Positions 24,188-33,189 of a stretch of 64,000 nt of DNA are shown here, piece by piece (the first letter of the stretch is position 1; each line of letters opens with the position of its first letter). The position numbers were made by a program, and so were the translations under genes. This DNA comes from Candidatus Obscuribacterales bacterium (GTDB lineage Bacteria > Cyanobacteriota > Vampirovibrionia > Obscuribacterales > Obscuribacteraceae). Under the pieces are notes generated by a model that worked only from the letters and a program-made list of their open reading frames with translations, searched no databases and was not told the origin of the DNA. The stretch spans positions 248,001 to 312,000 of the forward strand of contig JAHBVO010000003.1 of assembly GCA_019637435.1 (NCBI GenBank), given 5' to 3'.

Positions 24188-24433
24188 CTACTATATGCCG
24201 GCGTTGAACATTGTTGGAGGCGGTGTCTCGAAAGGCATGCTGTTACTGCGTCATGCCGATGCGAGAAAGACAGGCAGCGAATTGGCGGTGTCTTTTGGCA
24301 ACGAGAGAGCGACGGATTTCGCGAATTCCGTCATAAGTGGCGTAGACAAATGTGAGGACCGTTTCGCGGTCGAAGTGCAAATCCCTGGGCTATGTGGCTT
24401 TGGGCGTCTCGAAGATGCGGAGTTTTATAGTAG
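24188..24433. repeat. TATAGTAG-family hairpin element, full copy D
   Basis: An element of 246 bp from CTACTATA (24188-24195) to TATAGTAG (24426-24433), between convergent genes. The core at 24311-24332 is an almost perfect 22-bp palindrome (GACGGATTT...AATTCCGTC). The right end (GCGGAGTTTTATAGTAG) matches copy F (GCGGAGCTTTATAGTAG). The left end, reverse complemented, reads CGGCATATAGTAG and matches the right ends of copies B and I, showing true terminal inverted repeats. Confidence 0.85.
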
Positions 24434-24469
24434 GATTGGCGGGCAGGTTCAAAATCCCCGGACTGCCGC

Positions 24470-25279
24470 TTACTTTGCCGATTCGGCGACCTCTTTGTCG
24501 GAACCTTGACCGCCCGAGTTACTTCCGCCCTCTGCGGCGGCGTATCGCACGACAATCATGGTGACGTTGTCCGGAGCGCCGCCATCGAGTGTTGCCTTGA
24601 GAAGCTTATCGCAGGCGTCTTTTGGCGTTTCACAGGTCGCTACAATCTCGCCGATGTTTTCGTCTAGAACAACCGTTGATAGACCGTCACTCGAGAGGAT
24701 GAGCCAATCACCTGGTTTCATCTCCGCAGGTGTTTTATCGATCTCGACTTTGGCTTTGTGGCCGACGCATCGCGTGAGATAGTGACGGAAAGGGCTGTTG
24801 CGAAGCTGCTCTTCGCTCATTCTTCCTTGCAGTACCATTTCCATGACCACTGAGTGATCCTGAGTTAGCACAACAGTTTTGCCATCGCGAATTAAATAGG
24901 CACGCGAGTCTCCGACGTGCGCGATGTGAAGACTTCCATCGGGACAATGGATTGCCGCGACTATCGTTGTACCCATGTCTTTGACCGCAGGGTCCGCCGC
25001 TGCTGCATCGAAAACGTCCTGGTTGGCGTTCGAGACAGCCTCTACGAGCCAGTTTTGGATGGTGTTGGCGTCGACGGTCTCTGGTTGACGCTCATTCCAT
25101 AACTTTTCAACTGCGAGAATCGCAAGCTTGCTCGCTTTGCTTCCGCCTTTCATGCCGCCCATCCCGTCAGCGACTACGAGGAGTCGATTGTCGGAACTCA
25201 CAAACATATTGTCCTGATTTTCGGTTCTCTTGATTCCAGGATCAGTGACGGAGGCAACCTGCCACGAAACTTTAGTCAT
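24470..25279 (-). CDS. PP2C-family Ser/Thr protein phosphatase
   Basis: A 269-residue protein with the complete PP2C metal-site set: 'RTENQDN' (Asp23), 'VVADGMGGMKGG' (Asp38), 'HVGDSRAYLI', 'LSSDGLS' and 'GGAPDNVTMIVV'. Soluble, no membrane span, about the length of the bacterial Stp/PrpC catalytic domain plus a 25-residue Gly/Ser-rich tail. AGGGGA before the ATG. It dephosphorylates Ser/Thr residues on proteins. The Ser/Thr kinase operon at 56.7-60.6 kb encodes possible opposing activities, but the genes are 30 kb apart, so the link is inference. Confidence 0.92.
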   Translation of the reverse strand: MTKVSWQVASVTDPGIKRTENQDNMFVSSDNRLLVVADGMGGMKGGSKASKLAILAVEKLWNERQPETVDANTIQNWLVEAVSNANQDVFDAAAADPAVKDMGTTIVAAIHCPDGSLHIAHVGDSRAYLIRDGKTVVLTQDHSVVMEMVLQGRMSEEQLRNSPFRHYLTRCVGHKAKVEIDKTPAEMKPGDWLILSSDGLSTVVLDENIGEIVATCETPKDACDKLLKATLDGGAPDNVTMIVVRYAAAEGGSNSGGQGSDKEVAESAK

Positions 25280-25637
25280 CGTTTCCCCTGCAAACGAGTG
25301 TGTACTTCGGTACTGAGTTTATACCCCAGTGCATATAGCCACTATCCCAAATTTCATAGAAAAAGAAACCCTTAACGCTGTTGATTGCCAAGGTGTTAAG
25401 AGGGTGGCGGTGTTCGCGCGACTCTCGTTGAACGTTTAGATTCATTGCGAGGACTAGGTAGTGAGCTGTAACAAAAGTTTCTTGAGTCCAGTATCTGATC
25501 TCTTCTAAAAACAGACGTTACTCAACCCAACCCCGACACCCTATCGCTTCTGGTCCGATAAACCGAGAATCACAATCAATGCTGATAAACCGACCGAGAC
25601 GGTTGGTGGGTGTCGCATTTGCTGAACGGAGTTTGGC
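25280..25637. other. Divergent intergenic region
   Basis: A stretch of 358 bp between the PP2C gene (leftward) and the anchored YwqK-like gene (rightward). AT-rich around 25340-25390. It should hold both promoters, but I see no clear consensus pair and no small gene. Confidence 0.4.
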
Positions 25638-26894
25638 ATGAATAAAACCTACTTCGCCCTTGGAGCTGTTGCAGTCGTCATTGCAGCAGTCGTTGGGCTG
25701 AACTCGTTTTGGTCGCCTCGTCCTGAGCCCGTGAGGGTGCCTTCCTATCTTGAGAAGGCGTCTGGCGAGACGATTCTTCCACCGGCCAGTCGTGAGGAGA
25801 TCCAGCGTCGCGTCCAGTTTGCGCCCGATGGTTTCACTCGAGAGCGGCTTGTTGTCTTCTTCACCAACGGCGACGTCGGCGTGACTGTGTTCAATCCCGA
25901 CCGCACCGCCATTGTGTTCCGCTTCTATCCACCGGGTGATGGATTCGACTGGAAAGCGTCTGCGTTTTCCGAGAAGGGCATGAAAAGCCGAGTCGAACGC
26001 GCTGCCGATGGAAAAACAATCATGGCGGAACGGCACTGGTACGAGGACGGAACGCTGAAGCGCCTCGGGCAGCGGCTTCCTGCCGGCGGCTATCAGGTTA
26101 CCGCTTTCTTCGGCGACGGCGTCACCATGTCGGAGAGCACCTTGTTCTCCAATACCGGCGTGCTCGAAATCCAGTCGATGTACTATCAGACCGGAATCCT
26201 CAAGAGCGTCCTGAAGAACAAGTACAACGGCCTGTACAAGGACTGGGTCAGTTATTTCCCCGACGGCAAGAAAGCTGCTTTCCACATCGTCGAGGGTAAC
26301 ACCGAGCGTGGTGAGTTCTATTACGAGGACGGTGTGACGGTTCGCATCAAGTTCATGAAAGAGCTCATCTCGCGAAACTTCATGGGTGTCTCGGTGGTGA
26401 CGGCGGTGTACAACAACGCCGATGGAACGCTCAATCACACGCGTGTGTGGGACACGAACAGCATGAAAGTCAGCTATCCCGCGGCAAACGGGAAGCCGGC
26501 GTTCACGCAGACCTGGAGATACGTCGACGCGAAGAAGGCGCAAAACCGTCTCGCTATCGACAACTTCCAGCTCCAGTCGGTAAGCGTCGCCAAGCTCGAT
26601 GGTATCGACAATGTCGATATCTCGCTCGGGCAAGGTCAGCTTCCGGTCGAGATTCGTTTCGTTCGCAAGAACGACAAGGGCGTCGAGGAGCGCATCACGC
26701 GCAAGCTTCGCGCCGACGGCACTGTCGAGTCCGAATCCGTGGCCAGCTACTCTGGTGGACGAGTCGAGCGCAAATTCACTGGTGAAGAGGGTGGGCGTGT
26801 AATCGTTCCTGCCGACTTCTTCGCCCCGGGCTCGTATGAGGCACCACCTTCGGTGCCATCCGAGTTCTCGTATTACCCGGGTGGTTACCGATAG
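25638..26894 (+). CDS. Membrane-anchored protein with YwqK/MORN-like repeats, paralogue of 44095-45348
   Basis: A 418-residue protein with an N-terminal anchor (residues 5-24, 'YFALGAVAVVIAAVVGLNSF') and an extracytoplasmic beta-repeat body. It has recurring 'WYEDGTLKRLGQ', 'YYQTGILKSVL', 'YFPDGKKAAFHI', 'FYYEDGVTVRI', 'LRADGTVESES' units, the aromatic-x-x-(D/N)-G pattern of YwqK/MORN-like proteins. Such repeats form extended beta meanders, often surface-exposed. The lipoprotein at 44095-45348 has the same organisation and DGT-rich repeats, so the two are paralogous or at least of the same type. High GC, biased codons. Role unknown. Confidence 0.7.
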   Translation: MNKTYFALGAVAVVIAAVVGLNSFWSPRPEPVRVPSYLEKASGETILPPASREEIQRRVQFAPDGFTRERLVVFFTNGDVGVTVFNPDRTAIVFRFYPPGDGFDWKASAFSEKGMKSRVERAADGKTIMAERHWYEDGTLKRLGQRLPAGGYQVTAFFGDGVTMSESTLFSNTGVLEIQSMYYQTGILKSVLKNKYNGLYKDWVSYFPDGKKAAFHIVEGNTERGEFYYEDGVTVRIKFMKELISRNFMGVSVVTAVYNNADGTLNHTRVWDTNSMKVSYPAANGKPAFTQTWRYVDAKKAQNRLAIDNFQLQSVSVAKLDGIDNVDISLGQGQLPVEIRFVRKNDKGVEERITRKLRADGTVESESVASYSGGRVERKFTGEEGGRVIVPADFFAPGSYEAPPSVPSEFSYYPGGYR

Positions 26895-26984
26895 GAGCCA
26901 CTCCCCATTACTTCAGACAGGCTTGGCAAGCCGAGCCTTGCAGCTGACAGTTTAATGCTGCCGTAAACATCTGGAGTGATTTCA

Positions 26985-27185
26985 ATGTCCATTGCATTGA
27001 CCCTTCTCGCGCTGGTTGTAGCCACCGCGATTCTCGTGCGGGTCAAGAAGAAGCAAGCTGAGCGCCGTGACGCTGCTCAGGTCTTCTATGTTTGCAGGCA
27101 ATGCGAACATCCGTACGTGATGCCGAACGTCCCTCTCCGTTGCCGTCGCTGTGACGGTCCGGTCGAGAAGACCTTCGAGAACTGA
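26985..27185 (+). CDS. Small membrane-anchored zinc-ribbon protein
   Basis: A 66-residue protein: N-terminal transmembrane helix (residues 2-20, 'IALTLLALVVATAILVRV'), a basic stretch, then a four-cysteine zinc ribbon 'YVCRQCEHPYV...LRCRRCDGPV'. The ATG at 26985 has GGAG eight bases upstream. A GTG three codons earlier is less likely. A cytoplasmic zinc ribbon tethered to the membrane could recruit RNA, DNA or a protein partner. It follows the YwqK-like gene by 90 bases and may be cotranscribed. Confidence 0.75.
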   Translation: MSIALTLLALVVATAILVRVKKKQAERRDAAQVFYVCRQCEHPYVMPNVPLRCRRCDGPVEKTFEN

Positions 27186-27189
27186 GCCC

Positions 27190-27226
27190 GACCAGGGCAT
27201 GGCGCCTACCTAGCCATGCCCTGGTC
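27190..27226 (+). terminator. Strong hairpin after zinc-ribbon gene
   Basis: A 14-bp perfect stem GACCAGGGCATGGC/GCCATGCCCTGGTC with a 9-base loop starts five bases after the stop codon. No T-run follows. Confidence 0.7.
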
Positions 27227-27240
27227 ACCCCCAACTTTGC

Positions 27241-27467
27241 CTACTATACAAAGTAGGGCCCTTCTTCGTTCGAATGTCCCGACCTGGAATGGTTTAGGGC
27301 AAAATCTTTGCGAGCGACCATCTCGACTGTCTATCCAGGAACGACGGAATTTCGGAAATCTGTCATTCCTAGATAGACACGATGCTTCTTATTCGCGAGT
27401 TTAAATCCGGAGGGGCACGCGCAGGCGTGGACTGCGGAGGTTTGATAAATCCTGTCGAATATAGTAG
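27241..27467. repeat. TATAGTAG-family hairpin element, full copy E
   Basis: A 227-bp element, CTACTATA (27241-27248) to TATAGTAG (27460-27467), between convergent genes. The stem at 27329-27378 pairs GTCTATC.AGGAA with TTCCT.GATAGAC around the 22-bp core (27343-27364). Its left end and size match copy A, but the stem arms differ in sequence and still pair. Confidence 0.85.
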
Positions 27468-27557
27468 AAAAGCTTTTTGGAAAAGGATGCGGAACTTCCG
27501 GGGGGGAAGTTCCGCATCCTTGAAGTAATCAACGTTCAGTTCAGAGCCAGTGGCGTG

Positions 27558-27860
27558 TTACTGAGCGTCGCGGTCGCGTTTGCGCGCTTCCTGCTCTTCG
27601 CGTTCGCGTTTCTCGCGAGCTTCGGCTTCTTCGCGGCCGCGCTTGTTGAACTCCTCGAGCGTCCGCTGCCATTCGTGCATCAGGAAACTGAAGACGAAGG
27701 TCAGAACGAACCACACCGTAATGGCGTCGCCGAGCGGGTTGCCGGCGGCAGGCTGCGTTCCGATCAAGGTCGGAACAACGCTCATCAGAATGTAGATCGA
27801 GGTGATGAAAGTCGAGAAGATGCCGCCAATCAGAATTGACAGCCCAAGATTGGGTTTCAT
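27558..27860 (-). CDS. Small two-span membrane protein with charged coiled-coil tail
   Basis: A 100-residue protein with two transmembrane segments (about 8-30 and 45-65) and a C-terminal 35-residue Glu/Arg-rich single helix (EEFNKRGREEAEAREKRERE), probably cytoplasmic. AGGA is close before the ATG. It is followed on the same strand, upstream in transcription, by the 235-residue membrane protein gene 100 bases away. Both are high GC and may share a transcript. Not recognised. Confidence 0.65.
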   Translation of the reverse strand: MKPNLGLSILIGGIFSTFITSIYILMSVVPTLIGTQPAAGNPLGDAITVWFVLTFVFSFLMHEWQRTLEEFNKRGREEAEAREKREREEQEARKRDRDAQ

Positions 27861-27960
27861 GATCCTACCCTATGTTCAAAGAGCGTCGGCTTCGCAAGCC
27901 GAGCGCTCCTCCAGGCGCACCTGGATGGTTAACTTGCGACGATCCAGGCACGCTGGATTG

Positions 27961-28668
27961 CTACGTCGCTTGCCGGCTCTTCAGCAGGAGAGCACCGATG
28001 CTCCCGACTGCGAAAGCGGCATGGATACCCGGAAACAAAGTGAAAAGGCCGACCCACGTGAAACACGCGAAAGTCAGCGCAACAGCAATCGCGAACATCA
28101 CCAGCAGTGGTACCAGTCCCGAGCCGAGCTTGATGCCGGCAATGCGAACCGACATGTCGCTGATTTTGTCCTTGCGGGGCTGCAGCAGCGTCAAGCTGAA
28201 GCCGGTCAGCGCGAAGAAGAGAGCGGACGCATAGAAAGCGATAGCCGCGACTTCGGGAAGCTGAACGGCGGCGAGAATCGCTCCAAACGCGGCCATGAAA
28301 TACGTCAGGCTGAGATACATCGCGGCGTCGCCGGGGGTAGCGACCTTGTCGCGCTGCTGGTCTCCCTGGAACTGGACGCTCTCCACTTGAGGCTTGCCCA
28401 GATACCTCACGATCGTGACGTTGGCAGGCCCGGTCTGAGAGCGTATCTTGTCATACACTTCCGGAGTGAGCTCCGCCAGGTGCATCTCATCTGCGACTTT
28501 GAACCAGCAGTATCTGGTTTTGGTGCGTTGCCCCAGGTCCTCCAGCCCCATGGTGATGGGCACAGCAGGACCGGTGTAGACGACTGTTCGCGTCGACTTG
28601 TGCATGCGCGCGAGAAGCAGCGGCAGCAAGGCGATTGCTAACACTGCGGCGAGAAGTGCGAGCGTCAT
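27961..28668 (-). CDS. Multi-span membrane protein of unknown family
   Basis: A 235-residue protein: an N-terminal membrane helix (1-21), then about 90 residues of soluble beta-rich domain ('TRTVVYTGPAVPITMGLEDLGQRTKTRYCWFKVAD', 'VTIVRYLGKPQVESVQF') and four further hydrophobic helices (about 118-138, 141-163, 177-203, 206-228). The soluble loop between the first and second helices resembles ligand-sensing or DUF3592-like arrangements, but I cannot assign a family. It is first in a likely two-gene unit with the small coiled-coil membrane protein. Confidence 0.6.
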   Translation of the reverse strand: MTLALLAAVLAIALLPLLLARMHKSTRTVVYTGPAVPITMGLEDLGQRTKTRYCWFKVADEMHLAELTPEVYDKIRSQTGPANVTIVRYLGKPQVESVQFQGDQQRDKVATPGDAAMYLSLTYFMAAFGAILAAVQLPEVAAIAFYASALFFALTGFSLTLLQPRKDKISDMSVRIAGIKLGSGLVPLLVMFAIAVALTFACFTWVGLFTLFPGIHAAFAVGSIGALLLKSRQAT

Positions 28669-29075
28669 GTGTTTGTGCCTTTCAGGCTGAACCTGACCGA
28701 TTCCCGAGCCTGACCGACACCGCTAGTGTTGCGGGTGTTTAGGTCGAGAAACAGTTGCTATCGGGTTAGGCGGTTGGGTTCAGACGTTGGAGAAGGAAGA
28801 AAGTAAAGCAGCAGAATATTAGCTAAGGCCTGATATCAGATCAATACGCGCGGCCTGATCTGTACATCGGCTCCGTGCTTCTCAAGAGGAAAGCCGCGCC
28901 ACCGGTGCCGTGTTTTTGGCTTTAGTTATCAAACATAGCGAGCCGCCGCTAGCGATCCCGTTGTCTACTAATCCTGTCTACTGTACGTCCAAGTAGTACC
29001 TGACTCTCTCCAACGTTCTCGCGATGGGGATTCCGAGATTTGGCAGTAGAAAGTTGCTGTTAAAACTGCTGCCTT
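28669..29075. other. Divergent intergenic region, left part
   Basis: About 400 bp with no supported gene. GTCTACTAATCCTGTCTACTG at 28963-28983 contains two degraded CTACTA motifs that may be the left end of repeat copy F. Confidence 0.4.
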
Positions 29076-29357
29076 GGCTATCAGAGAGCGACGGAATTCG
29101 CGAGATCCGTCAACGAGCCGTAGACAAACGCGGTGAACGAGAGCGTTCGTAGAGCGTAAGTGCAGGGCGGATGCCTGTTTCGAGGCGTGTCGGGTGCGGA
29201 GCTTTATAGTAGAGAGTGGTGGCTATCAGAGAGCGACGGAATTCGCGAGATCCGTCAACGAGCCGTAGACAAACGCGGTGAACGAGAGCGTTCGTAGAGC
29301 GTAAGTGCAGGGCGGATGCCTGTTTCGAGGCGTGTCGGGTGCGGAGCTTTATAGTAG
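29076..29357. repeat. TATAGTAG-family element, two identical tandem right halves (copy F)
   Basis: Two direct copies of a 137-bp unit (29076-29212 and 29221-29357), apparently identical base for base by reading, with a period of 145 bp. Each has the 22-bp core (29090-29111 and 29235-29256) and ends in TATAGTAG. They are separated by AGAGAGTG. The identity implies a very recent duplication. Confidence 0.88.
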
Positions 29358-29712
29358 TGTGGCTGGCCAGATCATACCCGAAGTCGGAACTTCAGCGCGC
29401 TGCCCGTGGTGGTGCATGTGGTGGCGGACCAGAGTCACAATGTCTTCGAAAGAATACGGACACAGGAATGAAAGCAGAGAGACAGTCCTGTGATTGGCTT
29501 CATGTCAAGTAGCCTGATAAAATATCTTCGAATTTTTCAAACCGGTGCAAAGTTTTGGTTCCTGCGAAGCTGCAAAGGCACCATATACGCCATCTTAGTG
29601 GCGCGGGTGGTGTCACGGTCGATGCGGCGATCAGCGAAAAAATTACGCGCGAATTCAAACCTATGCTATTCTTCCCGAGTACAAAAATCGCCGCATCTAG
29701 AAGGAGCTTTGC

Positions 29713-30426
29713 ATGAAAAGAACACCACTAATACTTGCCCTGGCAGGTGTTCTATTGTTGGGTCCACTTGGTCCGACAATGGCTCAAACGTACAACGGGC
29801 AACCCTTACAGGGTCGTGTTTCTTACGTTCCCACGGGCACCATTGTCGATGCGACATTGACGAGTCCGATCGACAGCGCCGTATCGAAAGCCGGCGATAT
29901 TTTCAATGCTAATCTTTATTCGCCCATGTATCTGGGTAATGACCTGGTTCTCCCTGCCAATACTAAACTTGAAGGTCAAGTTGTTGGTGTGGACAAAGGT
30001 GCGCTTGCAGGAAAAAATGGCGTTATCAGCCTGCGTCTTACCGGTGCTGTGACACCTGACGGTGTGCGTTACCCGCTCTCCGCTGTCGTTACCGCCGATC
30101 AAACAGAAAAGTCTGTTCATGAGAAGCAAGGCGAACTCAAAGGTCGCACAACCAGTTCAAGCGTCAAGAGCGGCGTCGTGAGAACGGCTGCCTGGACAGC
30201 TGGTGGAACTTTGCTGGGCATCTGTTTCGCTCCGATTGTCGGCGGTGCTGTCGGCGCCGGTGCGATTGCTGGTGTCGCCACTGGTGGCGCAGTCGGTTTG
30301 GGAAGCAACCTCTGGCGCAAGGGTAAGGACGTGAAAATCCCCAGTGGAACTCGCCTTCGCTTTGCTCTCGATCAGCCGATGGCTATGTCGAGTGAGATTG
30401 CCGGAACTCCGCAAACCGTTCACTAA
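29713..30426 (+). CDS. Secreted TrbI/VirB10-like beta-domain protein
   Basis: A 237-residue exported protein: signal peptide (MKRTPLILALAGVLLLGPLGPTMAQ), then a beta-rich domain whose order 'GTIVDATLTSPIDSAVSKAGDIFNANLYSP...LPANTKLEGQVVGVD...ISLRLTGAVTPDGVRYPL' resembles the C-terminal fold of TrbI/VirB10-type proteins. After a glycine-rich hydrophobic segment (about 165-200), which could insert in a membrane, a final 'IPSGTRLRFALDQPM' strand repeats the motif. No conjugation genes are nearby, so a stand-alone envelope role is more likely. AAGGAG before the ATG, with its own terminator. Confidence 0.65.
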   Translation: MKRTPLILALAGVLLLGPLGPTMAQTYNGQPLQGRVSYVPTGTIVDATLTSPIDSAVSKAGDIFNANLYSPMYLGNDLVLPANTKLEGQVVGVDKGALAGKNGVISLRLTGAVTPDGVRYPLSAVVTADQTEKSVHEKQGELKGRTTSSSVKSGVVRTAAWTAGGTLLGICFAPIVGGAVGAGAIAGVATGGAVGLGSNLWRKGKDVKIPSGTRLRFALDQPMAMSSEIAGTPQTVH

Positions 30427-30454
30427 AACGCAAGTTTGGAAACACTGGAATCCC

Positions 30455-30491
30455 GAGAAGTGCCGGTCACAAGCCGGCACTTCTCATTTTC
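30455..30491 (+). terminator. Rho-independent terminator
   Basis: A 12-bp perfect stem GAGAAGTGCCGG/CCGGCACTTCTC with a 7-base loop, then ATTTTCG, 28 bases after the stop of the TrbI-like gene. Confidence 0.85.
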
Positions 30492-30705
30492 GCTAGTTGT
30501 TCCAAACCGTTCACTACGACCAACTGTGGATTTGCACACTAGTGATATTTTGGGTTTTTCAATTTGTTCAAACCCTGAAACGCCTGCCGTTAAATGCTTT
30601 TGGGTTTCGGTGGTGAAAACACCATCGACCTTTTCGCTCGTGAAACATAATGATGAATCATTCACAATCCTCGGTGTTGCCCGGTAATTGATGGAGGTCC
30701 TCGCA

Positions 30706-31833
30706 GTGGATCGACCATATGATGGACAGGTCGAACAGTCGCAAATGCGTGACATTCGAGCCGACAAGGCGGCAGGGCAGTCGCTTGCCGTAGAAGCTTC
30801 TGGACTTCTATCCGGATCTTTGGCTGCCAAAGTCGCGAATTGCGAGGCTGCCGGTCTGAGCTTCACGCACTTAACCGACCGCCCCGAATCCCAGGCAGGG
30901 CGAAGCGCTATGGACTTCCTCGTTATGGGCGGCATGCTTGATGCTAGCCGGCATCGGGGAGGTTTCTCGGCAGCGTTTGTTAACAGCATGCTGGATACTG
31001 GTGGCAATAAAGTCAGTTTGGATGCCGCGACTGGAAAGTTGTTGACCACTGATGGCGGCGGTCGCACCATCGACTATGATGCGAAACTTGCGACGGAGCA
31101 GGCGTCGCAGAGAAATGCGACTGTAATTCCAGCTTTGTTTCTCGGGTCACCATTTGTGTTGATTGGAATGGGCGCGGCATCTTCAATGACAGATCACGTT
31201 CAATCCGAGCAGCATCGTGGCGAGTCCGGCAGGCTTCGCGCGCAGCTGGGCGGTGCTGCAGAGGTCGCAAACAGTGGAGTGAAACAAGGTTCAAGCGCCG
31301 AACGTTTAGTTACTACTCCCGAGCAAGCGCAATCAGCTACCCGTCTCGATGCCGCTACGGTGGCTCCGAGGCTGGAGCCCGGCAAGCTCGCCACCGGTAG
31401 TCTGAACTTCGCTCCACCGAAGGGGTACAACAGCGATGTCTCGAAAATGAATTCAATCATTTCCGAGGAAAAGAAACTTGCCTCTTCGACTCGGGACATG
31501 TATACATTGCCAGGATTGGCTCCGGAGCTGTTTCCCAATCAACATTTGATTGAGAAAAACAGTCGCGCGCGTGACCAGGAAAAGAAAACGGCAAAGAGAA
31601 TTGAAGCCGATAAATCTGCAGTGATGAATCGAAAACGCTCTCAGATGAGGGTAAAGCTGATGTCAGATCGCAGTAGTCTGACCGTTGCTAATCTGTCCAA
31701 ACGAAAAGAACAGTTAGAGAATGAAATTGAACTTGCGCGAGGAGTGGCTAGCCTGGCTGAGGTATCACGGATGCATTCGGAGCTCGAAGTGCTCGACAAA
31801 GCCATCACTCGACTTACTCGACTGGGAATGTAG
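30706..31833 (+). CDS. Unrecognised protein with hydrophobic centre and C-terminal coiled coil
   Basis: A 375-residue protein with GTG start at 30706, chosen because GGAGG lies seven bases upstream. The N-terminus is polar with no signal peptide. Residues about 75-130 are Gly-rich ('FLVMGGMLDASRHRGGFSAAFVNSMLD', 'DAATGKLLTTDGGGRTIDYD'). One hydrophobic stretch follows ('VIPALFLGSPFVLIGMGAA'), and the last 110 residues are a basic coiled coil ending 'LEVLDKAITRLTRLGM'. The general build (no signal, Gly-rich/hydrophobic part, long polar region) recalls the proteins at 34423 and 54751. Function unknown. Convergent with the DUF900 gene. Confidence 0.6.
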   Translation: MDRPYDGQVEQSQMRDIRADKAAGQSLAVEASGLLSGSLAAKVANCEAAGLSFTHLTDRPESQAGRSAMDFLVMGGMLDASRHRGGFSAAFVNSMLDTGGNKVSLDAATGKLLTTDGGGRTIDYDAKLATEQASQRNATVIPALFLGSPFVLIGMGAASSMTDHVQSEQHRGESGRLRAQLGGAAEVANSGVKQGSSAERLVTTPEQAQSATRLDAATVAPRLEPGKLATGSLNFAPPKGYNSDVSKMNSIISEEKKLASSTRDMYTLPGLAPELFPNQHLIEKNSRARDQEKKTAKRIEADKSAVMNRKRSQMRVKLMSDRSSLTVANLSKRKEQLENEIELARGVASLAEVSRMHSELEVLDKAITRLTRLGM

Positions 31834-31862
31834 GCTGAAACGGACGTCCAACCTGTGCTCAT

Positions 31863-33188
31863 TCACGGCGTGGCTGGTCGGGTGCCGAATGCACCGCCGG
31901 TGATTCTGTGAAAGCGGTAAAGCACTGGTGGTGTGCCGAAGTTCTGTTGGAGAACCGCTTGAAACGGGCGTTTGTAAACCACCGTAGTGGACAGGGGCGC
32001 GAGGGAAGCGTCGTCAGCCAGAAGATTGGCGACAAGCGGCCAGGCTAATCTGTGCCCAGCGTCTTTCGACACTAACTCAGATACGTCTATCCATGTCGAC
32101 TTCTTGCCGAGTTCTCCGACTATGTTCGGCTGTTTCGCGATCCAGGATGCGGCTTCGGGTGGATTGTTCAATCCGCCTTCCAGTGCAATGTCGGCGAACT
32201 GATTGAAAAGCTGTTCCCAGGCGCCTTTTGCCATGTAGTCTTCGAGTTTCGTCGCAGCCCTCGGAGCGTCAAAGGGACGACCGAGCCTCGGTGAGCCGTG
32301 CAAATAGTGAGACGTAATCAGCGGTCCGTCGCGGTCGGAGGAGAACACGAAGATCTTCTCTTTGACAAGCGCCTCCAGTCTCGTAAGGCGCTGTATAGCC
32401 TGGAAGTAGTCGTAGTCGGACGCGGAGAGGATGAGTTTGTCGATCGGGGAATTTGCGACGAGCGCGTCGTCATTGAGCAACGCAAAAGCCAGTCGAGTCC
32501 CCAGGCTGTGAGCGACGACGTAAATGCGTGCCGATTCATTTTTTTCTCGGCTCAAGCGGTTTATAAAATCAATGAAACATTGAGCGCTCCACTCGGCGCT
32601 GGCTTCGTCCTCGGCATAAGCGGATAGTTTGTTCGCTGACGGCCAGGAAAATAGAATTGGCATGGTCGGATTTTCCCAGGCGCCACGTCGATCGAATTCA
32701 TAGGAAACCGCGGCTGTATCTCGGATTGAGCTTTCGAAGGACTCATCGTAGCCATGTATGAAAACGCAGATCGTTCCCGTCCAGTCTTTGACTTGCGAAA
32801 ACATTTCTTCGTCGTCCATTGGGCGGAGATCGCCAAGGTTAGTGGTTTTCCATTTGCCGTCGTTTTCCTTGAACGAGTTTAAATAGCTAAACCAATCAGG
32901 TGCTTTTTCCTGTGCGATAAGTTTGGCTGGACGTGTAACGCGTGCGCTGCCGTACATGACGGAGCCTGCTCCAACGTCCAGGTGTCGTTTTGGTCCGAAT
33001 ATTGGATCTGTGCTTCGCCCTTCATTCCAACGCGTGGTGGCATAGAGTACTGTTCTTGTTGCAGGGTCTTTATCGTGCCGATCCAGGCGGAACTTGCTTT
33101 TGCAGTCCGCCGCTGAACCAATGATAAGAAGTGCGGCGGCTATTAGCGCCGATGCTAATGGTCTTAACTGGTAGCGCCCGTGGTGCAT
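31863..33188 (-). CDS. Exported DUF900-type alpha/beta hydrolase
   Basis: A 441-residue protein with a signal peptide or anchor (about residues 10-26) and a DUF900-like esterase domain: 'CVFIHGYDESFESSIRDTAAVSYEF', 'PILFSWPSANKLSAYAEDEASAEWSAQCFIDFI' and the nucleophile elbow 'VVAHSLGTRLAF'. 'FVFSSDRDGPL' probably holds the acid, and a His follows in 'SHYLHGSPRLG'. Family members are lipase/esterase-like, of unknown substrate. The gene starts 1 base after the stop of the TPR-PDZ gene, so the two are one operon. The C-terminal 120 residues are extra to the core. Confidence 0.75.
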   Translation of the reverse strand: MHHGRYQLRPLASALIAAALLIIGSAADCKSKFRLDRHDKDPATRTVLYATTRWNEGRSTDPIFGPKRHLDVGAGSVMYGSARVTRPAKLIAQEKAPDWFSYLNSFKENDGKWKTTNLGDLRPMDDEEMFSQVKDWTGTICVFIHGYDESFESSIRDTAAVSYEFDRRGAWENPTMPILFSWPSANKLSAYAEDEASAEWSAQCFIDFINRLSREKNESARIYVVAHSLGTRLAFALLNDDALVANSPIDKLILSASDYDYFQAIQRLTRLEALVKEKIFVFSSDRDGPLITSHYLHGSPRLGRPFDAPRAATKLEDYMAKGAWEQLFNQFADIALEGGLNNPPEAASWIAKQPNIVGELGKKSTWIDVSELVSKDAGHRLAWPLVANLLADDASLAPLSTTVVYKRPFQAVLQQNFGTPPVLYRFHRITGGAFGTRPATP

Positions 33189-33189
33189 G

